This document shows, piece by piece, positions 51,097 through 60,025 of a stretch of 64,000 bases of DNA. The DNA is from Viridibacterium curvum (lineage in GTDB: Bacteria > Pseudomonadota > Gammaproteobacteria > Burkholderiales > Rhodocyclaceae). A model generated the notes under the pieces. It was not told the origin of the DNA. It ran no database searches and saw only the letters and a program-made list of their open reading frames with translations. How positions within the stretch are numbered: position 1 is the first letter of the stretch; the number at the start of each line of letters is the position of its first letter. Position numbers and translations under genes: made by a program. The DNA is taken from contig NZ_BAABLD010000008.1 of assembly GCF_039544165.1 (NCBI RefSeq), positions 124,001-188,000 of the forward strand, read 5' to 3'.

Positions 51097-52931
51097 GCGC
51101 CGCAGCCCCCTTGCGGCTCGCACTGCTGGGCAATCCCAATTGCGGCAAGACCGCCCTGTTCAACCGCCTGACGGGCGCGCGCCAGAAAGTCGCCAACTAC
51201 GCCGGCGTGACGGTAGAGCGCAAGGAGGGCCGCTTCACCCTGCCCTCGGGGCGCGAAGTCAGTGTTCTTGACCTGCCCGGCGCCTACAGCCTCAACGCCA
51301 CCAGCCCTGATGAAGCGGTGACCCGCGACGTGGTGCTGGGCGCGCGCAACGACACGGCTCAGCCGGATCTGATCGTCGCGGTGGTCGACGCGACTAATCT
51401 GCGATTGCACCTGCGCTTCGTACTGGAGCTGAGCCGCCTTGGCCGCCCCATGATCGTGGCACTCAACATGATGGACGCTGCCCGTCGGCGCGGCATCGTC
51501 ATCGACCGTGAAGTCCTGGCGCGTGAGCTGGACCTGCCCGTCATCGAAACCGTCGCCGTCGACAAGGGTGGTGCGGATGCACTCTGCGCCGCACTCGACG
51601 CTGCACTCCCCGCTGCTCCTCGTGCTCCGGAGACCGACGTCGACCTGCACGCGCGCGTCACAGCCCTGTTGAACGCCGCCGTCAGCGTGCCGCGCCGCAC
51701 AGCACTGATCGACGACGCACTGGATCGCTGGGCCCTGCACCCTGTAGTCGGCCCGGTCATCCTCGCTGCCGTCATGTTTCTCGTCTTCCAGGCGGTATTC
51801 AGCTGGGCAGGGCCGTTCCAGGACGGTATTGAGGCCGGCGTCGCCTGGCTTGGCGCCCAGCTCGGCACCAATCTGCCCGCGGGCATGCTGAAGAGCCTGC
51901 TCGTAGACGGGATCATCGCCGGCACTGGCGGCGTGCTGGTCTTCCTGCCGCAGATCCTGCTGCTTTTCCTGTTCATCCTGTGCCTGGAAGAATCGGGCTA
52001 CCTGCCCCGTGCAGCCTTCCTCCTCGACCGCGTGATGCTCGCCTCAGGCCTCTCGGGCCGTGCCTTCATCCCGCTACTGTCGAGCTTCGCCTGCGCGATC
52101 CCCGGCATCATGGCCACGCGCAGCATCCCGCATCCCGGCGACCGCCTCATCACCATCCTCGTCGCACCGCTGATGACCTGCTCGGCGCGCTTGCCTGTCT
52201 ATGCCCTGCTGATCGGCGCCTTCGTGCCCGAGCGCAGTGTGCTGGGCGTGCTGAACCTTCAGGGCCTGGTGCTGTTCGGCCTGTACCTCGCTGGCATACT
52301 CAGCGCCTTGCTGGTCGCGCTGGTCGTCAAGCTCGTGCGCCGCGAACAGCATGGCGCGGCGCTGCTGCTGGAACTCCCCTCGTGGCGCCTGCCCAACCCG
52401 CGCAATATCGCCATCGGCCTGTATGAGCGAGCCAGCATCTTCATCAAGCGCGTAGGCGGCATCATCCTCGCGCTGTCAGTGTTGATCTGGTTCCTCGCCA
52501 GCTTCCCGACACCGCCTGCCGATTGGGCTGGCACTGCCGTCGAGTACAGCTACGCCGGCCACATCGGGCGCAGCATGCAGACACTCTTCGCACCGCTGGG
52601 CTTCAACTGGCAGATCTGTGTGGCGCTGATCCCCGGCCTCGCCGCACGCGAAGTCGCCGTCAGTGGTCTGGCCACCGTGTACGCCATCGAAGGCGGGCAG
52701 GACGCCGCCAGCGCCGCCCTGCTGCCCCTGCTGGGCGCGCAATGGTCGCTGGGCACCGGTCTGGCCCTCATGGCCTGGTACATCTACGCCCCGCAATGCC
52801 TGTCGACGCTCGCAGTGATGCGCCGCGAGACGGGCTCATGGCGTGTCGTCGGCGCGGCCACTGCCTACCTGTTCGGTCTCGCCTGGCTGGCCGCCTGGTT
52901 CGCCAACCTGCTTGGCCGCTGGCTGACATGA
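51093..52931 (+). CDS. feoB: Ferrous iron transporter B
   Basis: This 612-residue protein starts with a GTPase domain: G1 GNPNCGKTALFN, G2 near YAGVTVERKEG, G3 DLPGAYSLNA and G4 NMMD. It is followed by a spacer and about ten membrane helices including gate motifs FIPLLSSFACAIPGIMATR and LIPGLAAREVAVSGLATVY. It imports Fe(II) through the inner membrane. It is shorter than E. coli FeoB (773 residues), mainly by a smaller cytoplasmic spacer, a common bacterial form. It overlaps genes on both sides by ATGA. Confidence 0.95.
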   Translation: MSAAAPLRLALLGNPNCGKTALFNRLTGARQKVANYAGVTVERKEGRFTLPSGREVSVLDLPGAYSLNATSPDEAVTRDVVLGARNDTAQPDLIVAVVDATNLRLHLRFVLELSRLGRPMIVALNMMDAARRRGIVIDREVLARELDLPVIETVAVDKGGADALCAALDAALPAAPRAPETDVDLHARVTALLNAAVSVPRRTALIDDALDRWALHPVVGPVILAAVMFLVFQAVFSWAGPFQDGIEAGVAWLGAQLGTNLPAGMLKSLLVDGIIAGTGGVLVFLPQILLLFLFILCLEESGYLPRAAFLLDRVMLASGLSGRAFIPLLSSFACAIPGIMATRSIPHPGDRLITILVAPLMTCSARLPVYALLIGAFVPERSVLGVLNLQGLVLFGLYLAGILSALLVALVVKLVRREQHGAALLLELPSWRLPNPRNIAIGLYERASIFIKRVGGIILALSVLIWFLASFPTPPADWAGTAVEYSYAGHIGRSMQTLFAPLGFNWQICVALIPGLAAREVAVSGLATVYAIEGGQDAASAALLPLLGAQWSLGTGLALMAWYIYAPQCLSTLAVMRRETGSWRVVGAATAYLFGLAWLAAWFANLLGRWLT

Positions 52932-53161
52932 GTGCGGCAAGCCTCTACAGCTTCATCGAGCCGCTGCTGGTCGGCCTGGTCGTGCTGCTTGCGGCCTGGC
53001 AACTGGCGCGCCAGTTCGCCCCCCGCCTGTCCCGCCGCAACCCGCCTTCCGGCAACAGCTGTGGCAGCTGCCACGACAGCTGCGGCAACTGCAGCAGCAC
53101 ACCGCCCGCCAACCAGCCTGCAGCCTTGATCAGGTACCCGTCGCGCCCGGATCAGACCTGA
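52928..53161 (+). CDS. Small Cys-rich membrane protein of the feo operon
   Basis: This 77-residue protein starts at ATG 52928, which overlaps the feoB TGA. One membrane helix (FIEPLLVGLVVLLAAWQLA) is followed by a basic stretch and a cysteine cluster CGSCHDSCGNCSS. This is the layout of FeoB-associated Cys-rich membrane proteins, which take the place of FeoC in many operons. The cysteines may bind iron or act as a redox sensor. That role is inference from position. Confidence 0.75.
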   Translation: MSAASLYSFIEPLLVGLVVLLAAWQLARQFAPRLSRRNPPSGNSCGSCHDSCGNCSSTPPANQPAALIRYPSRPDQT

Positions 53162-53411
53162 TCGCGACGCCGGGCAACAGCGACTCAGGAACATTGTGCG
53201 TGGCCATTCGGGTGGCCTGACCAGCAAAACACCCGCCTGCCCACTAAGTTTCCCTTGCCCCCTGGCGCAAGGCTTGGCCCAGAGAGGAGCGCGCGGCATC
53301 AGCCACTTTCTGACAAGGGCTTCAGCCGCACGACGACTCAAGGGCATCACCGAACCGTCGATATAACCCCCATGAGCAGCGTATTTCGCTGCATTCAAGA
53401 GGCTGACGATC
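53162..53411. other. Intergenic region after feo operon
   Basis: This 250-base stretch lies between the feo third gene and the 172-residue protein gene. It has no convincing coding frame, terminator or promoter that I can support. A CCTGGCGCAAGG segment near 53261 is only weakly palindromic. Confidence 0.4.
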
Positions 53412-53930
53412 ATGGTCCTGTGGAACGGCATTCCGATGTATGCACCGCTGACGCCGGAGTACTACGCCATTCCGGGCGCGCAACGCTGCGTCTTCCGCAT
53501 CATGCAGGATCAAGGCGACACCCAGGCCTGGAACCTCTATTGGCTCACCAAGCCCGAAACGGACAACCTGCTCGTGCGCAAGGAAGAATGGTTCAACTAC
53601 TACCATTCGCTCAGCGAGACGCAGACCGAAGCCTTCTACGAAGCGCTGGACACCGAAGTCAGCCAGCGCCTGACACTCGCCTCCGTCGTGGCGCTCGCGC
53701 CGCGCGAAGCCATTCACCTGGTGGCCAACGCACAACTGGAGAAAACCCGCTTCTACCACCTCTACGATGGTGAAGCCTGGCGCCAGACCATGATGGGCCG
53801 GCTGTTCCTCGCCGCCCGCCTGGAACGCGACCACCTGCCACCGCCTACCGAGCAGGCCGACGTGGTGTGGATCGACTTCCACACCCGCCACCACGGTTTG
53901 CGCAACGGGACCCAGCATCGGCCAGGCTGA
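53412..53930 (+). CDS. Conserved-looking protein of unknown function
   Basis: The product has 172 residues, with no signal peptide or membrane helix. It starts VLWNGIPMYAPLTPEYYAI and is rich in aromatic residues (EWFNYYHSLSETQTEAFYEA) and ends basic with RHHGLRNGTQHRPG. Codon use and a strong terminator directly downstream support a real gene. I do not recognise a family. The ATG at 53412 is chosen by frame continuity. No clear functional partner lies nearby. Confidence 0.65.
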   Translation: MVLWNGIPMYAPLTPEYYAIPGAQRCVFRIMQDQGDTQAWNLYWLTKPETDNLLVRKEEWFNYYHSLSETQTEAFYEALDTEVSQRLTLASVVALAPREAIHLVANAQLEKTRFYHLYDGEAWRQTMMGRLFLAARLERDHLPPPTEQADVVWIDFHTRHHGLRNGTQHRPG

Positions 53931-53939
53931 GGCTGAATA

Positions 53940-53968
53940 AAAAAAGGCCGCCCGAGGGCGGCCTTTTC
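53940..53968. terminator. Bidirectional intrinsic terminator
   Basis: AAGGCCGCCC-GA-GGGCGGCCTT forms a perfect 10-base-pair stem with A-run before and T-run after. It ends the plus-strand unknown gene and the minus-strand pectate lyase gene, which converge here. Confidence 0.9.
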
Positions 53969-53984
53969 CTGCGTCGCTTGCCGA

Positions 53985-56054
53985 TCAGGGGCAGCTAAGT
54001 GCTGCGAAGCCCTTACCTACGCCTGCCACCGAGGCCAGATTGTTCTTCACGCACTGCGCTGTCGCTGCCGTGTAGGCATAGGTGATCTTGCTCGCCAGCG
54101 AAGTGATGTCTGCCGAAGTGGCAGTACTCGTCCAGTCCGAAGCATTGACGCCGCCCGTGCCCGGGTCATCCCACGTGATGCTGTAGGTGGCATTGTCTGC
54201 CGCGCTGGTGGCGTTATTGCCCAGCAGATACCAGCGACCACAACCATTCGTGTCGTAGCGGCAGGTGATCGGGTTCAGCGCGTTCTGGAACCAGTTGTTC
54301 TCGATCTTGGCAAGACCGCTGGCACGCACGTTGATACCCGAGCTGGTGATGCCGTCGTACAGGTTGTTGTAGACGTGGATCCAGCCCCAGCGCTGCAACG
54401 GCAGACGCGCATTCACGTTCTTGTAATAGTTGTGGTGGTAGGTAATGGTGCGCTGGTAATCCGACGTTCCGCCACTCTGGGTATGACCATCCAGACCGAC
54501 CTTCTTGCTGTCATGGATGTAGTTGTAGGACACGGTGATGTTCTGCGCGTTTTTCTTGATGTCGATCGCCGACTCGAAGGTCAGGTCACCGTCAGGCGAC
54601 CCATTGCACTCGTTGTTCACAGCGAAAAGTTCGTTGTGGTCGAGCCATACATTCGACGAGTTGTCGATGCGGAACATGTCGGCATCGTTGTTCGCCCCGC
54701 CCAGTGCACCGATCTTCATGTTGCGCACAATCACGTTGCCGGAGTTGACGATCGTGATGCCGAAGTTCGCGGACGAGCCATCGGTACCAATGATGGTGAT
54801 ACCGGCGGTGTAGTCCTTCAGCGGCACTTCGCGATAGGTGTCGTTCCAGTGGGCCACCGGGCAGTTCCCGGAAGCATCTTTGGTGTGATCCTTCACGATC
54901 TGATTGATCAGGGTGTCTTCGTTACCGCTATACACAATCAGCAGCGGGTAGGCGCCAGCCGTCACCTTGGTGCCGGCATCGTTGACGCGTGCCGCAGCGA
55001 TGATCGTATTCATGTCTGCAAAGCTGCTTGCGTACTTGACGCGCGCACCAGCCAGCGTGCTGCCAACGATCTTGCCGCTGGCGTCAAACAAGGGCAAGCC
55101 GCCTGCTGCCGGCTGGGCGAAGCCGCCCGCCATGGTCGATTGCGTTGCCGCAACAGCGATCGTGCCCGAACCTGCCGGCGCCGAACTCGTCGAAGAGTTG
55201 GCGGCAGCGGAGCTGGATGACGAACTCGCCGACGACGAGCTCACCGATGACGAACTTGCCGAAGACACGGCACTGCTGCTTGCCGAGGAAGTGCTGCTTG
55301 CCGTCGAAGAGCTGGACGCTGCGGCACCGGTGTACTCGATGCGGATGGCATTGACAGCAACCTGCGCGCCCGATTCGGTACGCAGCGTGATGAACGAAGC
55401 ACTGGTGCCAATCGAATCCGAAATGGTGATGGTCGTGTTCGCAGTCAGCAGCGACAGCGTCGAACTGTAGATCTTGGAGTCCGAACCACGGGGTGAGGCG
55501 CTGGAGCTGGTGGTGTTGTTGTCCACGAAGACCTGGAAAGCCTTGGTGGTCGTACCGGTGATGGCGCCAATGTCGATGCTGATCTTGTAGGGCTTGCTGA
55601 GATCCAGCTCGCCGCCCGGAGTCGTGCTGCTCGTCGTAGCAGTGCTACCCAATGCACCAATCGACAAGCGCGTACCGTCCAGAACCACAGCGCCGCTGCT
55701 GACCGTCACCGTGCCACCCTGGTTGATGAACATGGGCAGGCTGCCGTTGGTCGCCAGCGCGCGATAGCTGGCGGTCAGCAGGGTGCTGTCGGTAGCCGTA
55801 TCAAAGGTTTCGCAGAAATAGACACTGCAGGCAGAGCTCGCAGACGCACCGGATCCGCTTGAGCTGGTCGAAGAAGATGCAACAGACGAGCTCGAAACGC
55901 TTGCAACCGACGAAGAACTGCTGCTGCTCGTCGTGGCAGCACCTCCAGCGGTACTGCCGCCACCCCCGCCGCCGCCACCACAAGCTGTCAGCAGTGCTGC
56001 AGACAGCAAAAAGCTACCCAGTGCGGCAAGCCGCAGTTTGTTCTCTTCCAGCAT
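53985..56054 (-). CDS. Pectate lyase (PL1) lipoprotein with poly-Ser linkers and extra N-terminal domain
   Basis: The protein has 689 residues. A lipoprotein signal (LLSAALLTACGGGGG, lipobox LLTAC) is followed by a Ser-rich linker, a beta-rich domain at about residues 72-240, a second long Ser/Ala linker, and a PL1 catalytic domain from about residue 300. Catalytic-fold motifs are VWLDHNEL, ISVSYN-type SYNYIHDSKKVGLDG and RLPLQRWGWIHVYNN. It cleaves pectate by beta-elimination outside the cell or on its surface. The upstream domain may bind carbohydrate, which is inference. A homologue with a plain signal peptide lies at 60871. Confidence 0.88.
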   Translation of the reverse strand: MLEENKLRLAALGSFLLSAALLTACGGGGGGGGSTAGGAATTSSSSSSSVASVSSSSVASSSTSSSGSGASASSACSVYFCETFDTATDSTLLTASYRALATNGSLPMFINQGGTVTVSSGAVVLDGTRLSIGALGSTATTSSTTPGGELDLSKPYKISIDIGAITGTTTKAFQVFVDNNTTSSSASPRGSDSKIYSSTLSLLTANTTITISDSIGTSASFITLRTESGAQVAVNAIRIEYTGAAASSSSTASSTSSASSSAVSSASSSSVSSSSASSSSSSAAANSSTSSAPAGSGTIAVAATQSTMAGGFAQPAAGGLPLFDASGKIVGSTLAGARVKYASSFADMNTIIAAARVNDAGTKVTAGAYPLLIVYSGNEDTLINQIVKDHTKDASGNCPVAHWNDTYREVPLKDYTAGITIIGTDGSSANFGITIVNSGNVIVRNMKIGALGGANNDADMFRIDNSSNVWLDHNELFAVNNECNGSPDGDLTFESAIDIKKNAQNITVSYNYIHDSKKVGLDGHTQSGGTSDYQRTITYHHNYYKNVNARLPLQRWGWIHVYNNLYDGITSSGINVRASGLAKIENNWFQNALNPITCRYDTNGCGRWYLLGNNATSAADNATYSITWDDPGTGGVNASDWTSTATSADITSLASKITYAYTAATAQCVKNNLASVAGVGKGFAALSCP

Positions 56055-56203
56055 GTCCTACTCCTGTGTCGTTATTTGCCAGGCGGCTTTGCGCCGCTCC
56101 GGGACTTGCCATGCCGTTTGGAGTACGGCACCACAAAACCTTCTAATTCTACCTATTTATCAAATCCGCCAACAAGCCAATCGTCGCCCGAGGCCCGGAA
56201 AGC

Positions 56204-56231
56204 AGAAGCCCCGTCCGGGGACGGGGCTTCT
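56204..56231 (-). terminator. Intrinsic terminator after poly-Ser lipoprotein gene
   Basis: AGAAGCCCCGTCC-GG-GGACGGGGCTTCT is a perfect 13-base-pair stem with a 2-base loop, starting 25 bases after the minus-strand stop. A short T-rich run (CTTTCC on the minus strand) follows. Confidence 0.85.
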
Positions 56232-56255
56232 GGTCGGCTTGCTAACCAGCAGGCT

Positions 56256-57224
56256 TTACTTGGTCAGTTCGGTTTGCCAGACGCGAAGACCGCCCGTCGT
56301 ATCACTCACGCGGGTGAAGAGGACGTAGAAAGACCCGGAACTGCCCGCAGTCACGGTGTCGGTCGCGGTAATCGTCGTTTGAGTCGACCCGACACCTGCC
56401 AAAGCAACTGCCAGCACCTTGCCGCTACCGTTGGTAATCACGATCTGTTGCGTCGTGGTGGTGCCAGCCGTCGTGCCGCTGTTGGTGAAAGTCACCGTAA
56501 GCGACGGGCTTGTGGTCGCGGCTGACGTGTAGGGCACCTGAACGTAGCGGGTCATCGTCGACAGGTCGATGACATTGCCTGCAGCCCAAGCCGTGGAAGC
56601 CGTTGCCGTCGGGAACGCAGAACCGTTGAAGTTGATGGCAAAAGGCCCTGTATTGGAACAGCTGGATGCATCGTAGAAGCGGAGCGCGGTTGTAGATGAC
56701 GTGTAGTAAGTCACTCCATCAACCGTACCTGAGCCCAAACTCGCGAATGCATAGTTGCCGCTTGAGCACGAGCCAAGAAGATTCTGGGCGGCAAAATTGG
56801 TGTAGCTGGGCGTCCAGGTAGTCTTCGTTACCGAGGCTGCACTGCTCGATGAACTCGACGAAGAGGCTACTGAGCTGCTCGAGGAAGCGACCGAGCTGGA
56901 CGAAGAAGCGACCGAGCTGCTCGACGAAGCGACCGAGCTGGACGACGAAGCGACCGAGCTGGACGACGAGGCGACCGAGCTGGACGAAGAAGCCGCGGAG
57001 CTGCTGGAAGAGCTTGCCACCGAGCTGGACGATGACGAAGCCACCGACGAACTGGTCGACGACGTTACAGAAGAAGCCGCCGACGAAGCCTTCGAGCTAC
57101 TGCTCGAAGAAGCACCAGCAGCGGGAGCGCTATCACCACCACCACTACCGCCACCGCACGCGGCAACCAACACGGTCAGCAACACGCTGAGGCCCGCACC
57201 CTTGATGCTTTGAGAAAACTGCAT
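56256..57224 (-). CDS. Secreted lipoprotein with long poly-Ser linker and unknown C-terminal domain
   Basis: The product has 322 residues from ATG 57224, with AAGGAG upstream; an open frame continues to 57338 but without a good start. The signal ends at a lipobox (VLVAACGG), then a linker of SSSSSVA-type heptads over about residues 50-135, then a domain starting TWTPSYTNFAAQNLLG. The C-terminal 180 residues look beta-rich with two Cys pairs (LGSCSSGNY, DASSCSNTG) and no catalytic motif that I know. It lies directly upstream of the pectate lyase, so a pectin-binding role is possible. Confidence 0.72.
   Translation of the reverse strand: MQFSQSIKGAGLSVLLTVLVAACGGGSGGGDSAPAAGASSSSSSKASSAASSVTSSTSSSVASSSSSSVASSSSSSAASSSSSVASSSSSVASSSSSVASSSSSVASSSSSVASSSSSVASSSSSSSSAASVTKTTWTPSYTNFAAQNLLGSCSSGNYAFASLGSGTVDGVTYYTSSTTALRFYDASSCSNTGPFAINFNGSAFPTATASTAWAAGNVIDLSTMTRYVQVPYTSAATTSPSLTVTFTNSGTTAGTTTTQQIVITNGSGKVLAVALAGVGSTQTTITATDTVTAGSSGSFYVLFTRVSDTTGGLRVWQTELTK
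56860..57060 (-). repeat. Tandem 21-base repeats coding for Ser-rich heptads
   Basis: About eight near-copies of a 21-base unit of the form GAAGCGACCGAGCTGGACGA lie in the lipoprotein gene, coding SSSSSVA on the minus strand. Units differ at few positions. Such repeats may change copy number by slippage or recombination, altering linker length. Confidence 0.75.
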
Positions 57225-57611
57225 GATCTCCACTCCTTGATTTGGTTTCTTGGACGGTACTGCCACCGTCGACGGCTGCGAGGCCCTGTTACCGGTACAA
57301 CAATAAATCTGACAAGAATCGTTCTTTTGCGACTCCATTGTGGCGGCATGGTGCCATAGGAAAAAACACCTAACAAGGGCGTTTCAAACTTTGCGGCGTA
57401 AATCGTAAGTATTTGTCTTACAACACATTTTGCTGCGCCGCAATAACGTTCCAGAGGGCGGACCGACAGGTATTTGGGCGTGCACTCTGGCAGTGGATTC
57501 GAAAGGGCGGCCTGATCAAAATTGCGAAAATTGCCAATCACCTTGTCGGAAACCAGCCGACAAGGAACGTTCCGATCTCCGTGCCGGGCCCTCTCAGGTA
57601 GCATCCACAGG
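57225..57611. other. Divergent intergenic region between poly-Ser lipoprotein gene and ubiX
   Basis: This 387-base gap should hold promoters for both divergent genes. It has a lower-GC part (57340-57430) with a GTAAG-N7-CTTAC pair (57405-57421), and a longer inverted repeat at 57541-57565. No protein-coding frame is convincing, although weak open frames exist. Confidence 0.6.
57541..57565. repeat. Inverted repeat upstream of ubiX
   Basis: CCTTGTCGG-N7-CCGACAAGG is a perfect 9-base-pair stem with a 7-base loop, 47 bases before the ubiX ATG. No T-run follows, so it may be an operator or a 5' leader hairpin rather than a terminator. Confidence 0.5.
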
Positions 57612-58253
57612 ATGACGACACCCACACCAAGTGTGACCGGAAACATCGCCGTGGCCCTGACAGGCGCCTCGGGCATGCCCTACGGCCTGCGATTGATCGA
57701 CTGTCTGCTCGCCGCAGGTTGCCGGGTACAGCTACTGTATTCGCAGGTCGCGCAAATCGTGGCGCGGCAGGAGCTAGACCTTGCCCTGCCCTCTCGCCCG
57801 AATGAGACGCAGGCCTGGCTCAGCGAGCGCTTCGGCGCGCACCCGGGGCAGTTGCAGGTCTACGGCCGCGAAGAGTGGTTCGCACCACTGGCCTCTGGCT
57901 CCAACCCGCCGGACGCAATGGTGATCTGCCCCTGCACCATGGGTACGTTGGCCTCCGTGGCCGCCGGACTGTCGTCGAATCTCATCGAACGCGCCGCCGA
58001 TGTGTGCCTCAAGGAGGGTCGCAAGCTGATCCTCGTGCCACGTGAGACTCCGTTTTCGACCCTGCACCTCGAAAACATGCTGCGCCTGTCCCGCATGGGC
58101 GTCGTGATCTTGCCGCCCAACCCGGGCTTCTATCACCACCCGCAATCGGTCGACGATCTCGTGGACTTCGTGGTGGCGCGCATCCTCGACCAGCTCAAAG
58201 TCCCGCACCGCCTGATGGCGCGCTGGGGTGCAGACGCAGCCCCGGACGCCTGA
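57612..58253 (+). CDS. ubiX: Flavin prenyltransferase UbiX
   Basis: The product has 213 residues from ATG 57612; an upstream in-frame start at 57522 is not supported. IAVALTGASGMPYGLRLI is the N-terminal flavin-binding motif, MVICPCTMGTLASVAAG and LVPRETPFSTLHLENML are the conserved UbiX core. It attaches dimethylallyl to FMN to make prenyl-FMN, the cofactor of the UbiD decarboxylase in ubiquinone synthesis. No ubiD is in the window. Confidence 0.93.
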   Translation: MTTPTPSVTGNIAVALTGASGMPYGLRLIDCLLAAGCRVQLLYSQVAQIVARQELDLALPSRPNETQAWLSERFGAHPGQLQVYGREEWFAPLASGSNPPDAMVICPCTMGTLASVAAGLSSNLIERAADVCLKEGRKLILVPRETPFSTLHLENMLRLSRMGVVILPPNPGFYHHPQSVDDLVDFVVARILDQLKVPHRLMARWGADAAPDA

Positions 58254-58346
58254 GCCCTGACGCTTGGGACCGTCACCCCGGCACGGTACAATCCCGCGCT
58301 TCGCTTCGAGACGGCTTCTCCTGCCGTCTGCATCAAGGATTTCGCC

Positions 58347-59966
58347 GTGCTAATCGCCAACAACATCACCATGCAGTTCGGGGCCAAGCCCCTGTTTGAA
58401 AACGTCTCGGTCAAGTTTGGCGACGGCAATCGCTACGGCCTGATCGGCGCCAACGGCGCCGGCAAATCGACCTTCATGAAGATCCTCGCGGGCGTGCTGG
58501 AGCCGTCCGCCGGCAACGTCGCGCTCGACTCAGGCGAGCGCATGGCCTTCCTGCGTCAGGACCAGTTCGCCTACGAAGAACAGCGCGTCATCGACGTGGT
58601 GATGCAGGGTCACGCCGAGATGTGGGCGGCCATGCAGGAGAAAGACGCGATCTACGCGAACCCCGAAGCGACCGAAGAAGACTACATGCATGCGGCCGAA
58701 CTCGAAGGCAAGTTCGCCGAGTACGACGGTTACACCGCTGAAGCACGTGCCGGGGAACTGCTGCTGGGCGTGGGGATTCCCACCGAACAACACACCGGCC
58801 CGATGAGCGAAGTCGCGCCGGGCTGGAAGCTGCGCGTGCTGCTGTGCCAGGCACTGTTCTCGAACCCGGACATCCTGCTGCTCGACGAGCCGACCAACAA
58901 CCTCGACATCAACACCATCCGCTGGCTGGAGAATGTGCTTAACGGGCGCGACAGCACGATGATCATCATCAGCCACGACCGTCACTTCCTGAACCAGGTC
59001 TGCACCCACATGGCCGACCTGGACTACGGTCGCATCCAGATCTGGCCGGGCAACTGGGACGACTACATGGAAGCCGCCCAGCAGGCTCGCGAACAACAGG
59101 CCAAGGACAACGCCCGCGCCAAGGAAAAGGTCGCCGAACTGCAGGAGTTCGTGCGCCGCTTCTCGGCCAACAAGTCCAAGGCACGCCAGGCCACCAGCCG
59201 CGCCAAGCAGATCGAGAAGATCAAGATCGAGGAGTTCAAGCCCTCGTCACGCCAGTACCCATGGATCCGCTTCGACTACGACGAGAAGGAAAAGCTGCAC
59301 CGTCAGGCCGTCGAGATCGAAGACCTCACTTTCGGCTACGACGACAGCCGCAAGCTGTTCAACAAGCTCTCCCTCACCATTGATGCCGGCGACAAGGTGG
59401 CCATCATCGGCGAGAACGGTGTCGGCAAGACCACATTGCTCCGCCTGCTGATGGGCGAGCTGACGCCGCAGAAGGGCACGATCAAGTGGGCCGAGAAAGC
59501 CAAGCGTGGCTACTACGCGCAAGACCACGCCACCGACTTCGCGAGTGGCGAAAGCCTCACCGACTGGATCAGCGGCTATGTGCGCGAAGGTGGCTACGAA
59601 GGCGACGACGCCGTCACGCTGATCCGCGGCACGCTGGGCCGCCTGCTGTTCAAGGGTGATGACGTGAAGAAGTCCGTCAAGGTCATCTCCGGCGGCGAGC
59701 AAGGGCGCATGCTGTTCGGCAAGCTGATGCTCCAGCGCAAGAACGTGCTGCTGCTCGACGAACCGACCAACCACATGGACATGGAGTCCATCGAGTCACT
59801 CAACAACGGTGTCGCCGAATTCAACGGCACCCTGTTCTTCGTCTCGCACGACCGCGAGTTCGTGTCATCGGTCGCCACGCGCGTCATTGAAATCAAGACC
59901 GATGGTCAAGTCGTCGACTACCGCGGCACCTACGAGGAATACCTCGCCAGCCAGGGCGTCGAATAA
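58347..59966 (+). CDS. ybiT: ABC-F family ATPase YbiT
   Basis: The product has 539 residues from GTG 58347, with AAGGA upstream. It has two ABC domains: Walker A GANGAGKST and GENGVGKTT, ABC signatures near EVAPGWKLRVLL and ISGGEQGRMLFG, and LLLDEPTNNLD / LLLDEPTNHMD Walker B. The linker between them is basic. ABC-F proteins act on ribosomes and are not transporters. The second-domain segment LNNGVAEFNGTLFFVSHD fits the YbiT subgroup. A strong terminator follows directly. Confidence 0.93.
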   Translation: MLIANNITMQFGAKPLFENVSVKFGDGNRYGLIGANGAGKSTFMKILAGVLEPSAGNVALDSGERMAFLRQDQFAYEEQRVIDVVMQGHAEMWAAMQEKDAIYANPEATEEDYMHAAELEGKFAEYDGYTAEARAGELLLGVGIPTEQHTGPMSEVAPGWKLRVLLCQALFSNPDILLLDEPTNNLDINTIRWLENVLNGRDSTMIIISHDRHFLNQVCTHMADLDYGRIQIWPGNWDDYMEAAQQAREQQAKDNARAKEKVAELQEFVRRFSANKSKARQATSRAKQIEKIKIEEFKPSSRQYPWIRFDYDEKEKLHRQAVEIEDLTFGYDDSRKLFNKLSLTIDAGDKVAIIGENGVGKTTLLRLLMGELTPQKGTIKWAEKAKRGYYAQDHATDFASGESLTDWISGYVREGGYEGDDAVTLIRGTLGRLLFKGDDVKKSVKVISGGEQGRMLFGKLMLQRKNVLLLDEPTNHMDMESIESLNNGVAEFNGTLFFVSHDREFVSSVATRVIEIKTDGQVVDYRGTYEEYLASQGVE

Positions 59967-59980
59967 GCGACTGCAGCACA

Positions 59981-60010
59981 AAAAAAGGCTCGCCTCGGCG
60001 AGCCTTTTTT
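59981..60010. terminator. Bidirectional intrinsic terminator
   Basis: AAAAAAGGCTCGCC-TC-GGCGAGCCTTTTTT is a perfect 14-base-pair palindrome with T-run on both strands. It ends ybiT (plus) and rph (minus), which converge. Confidence 0.95.
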
Positions 60011-60025
60011 CATGGCTGCCGGCGG

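Noticed and set aside
56860..57060. Possible CRISPR array
   Set aside because: The repeats are 21 bases, directly adjacent without spacers, in frame, and code for Ser-rich heptads.
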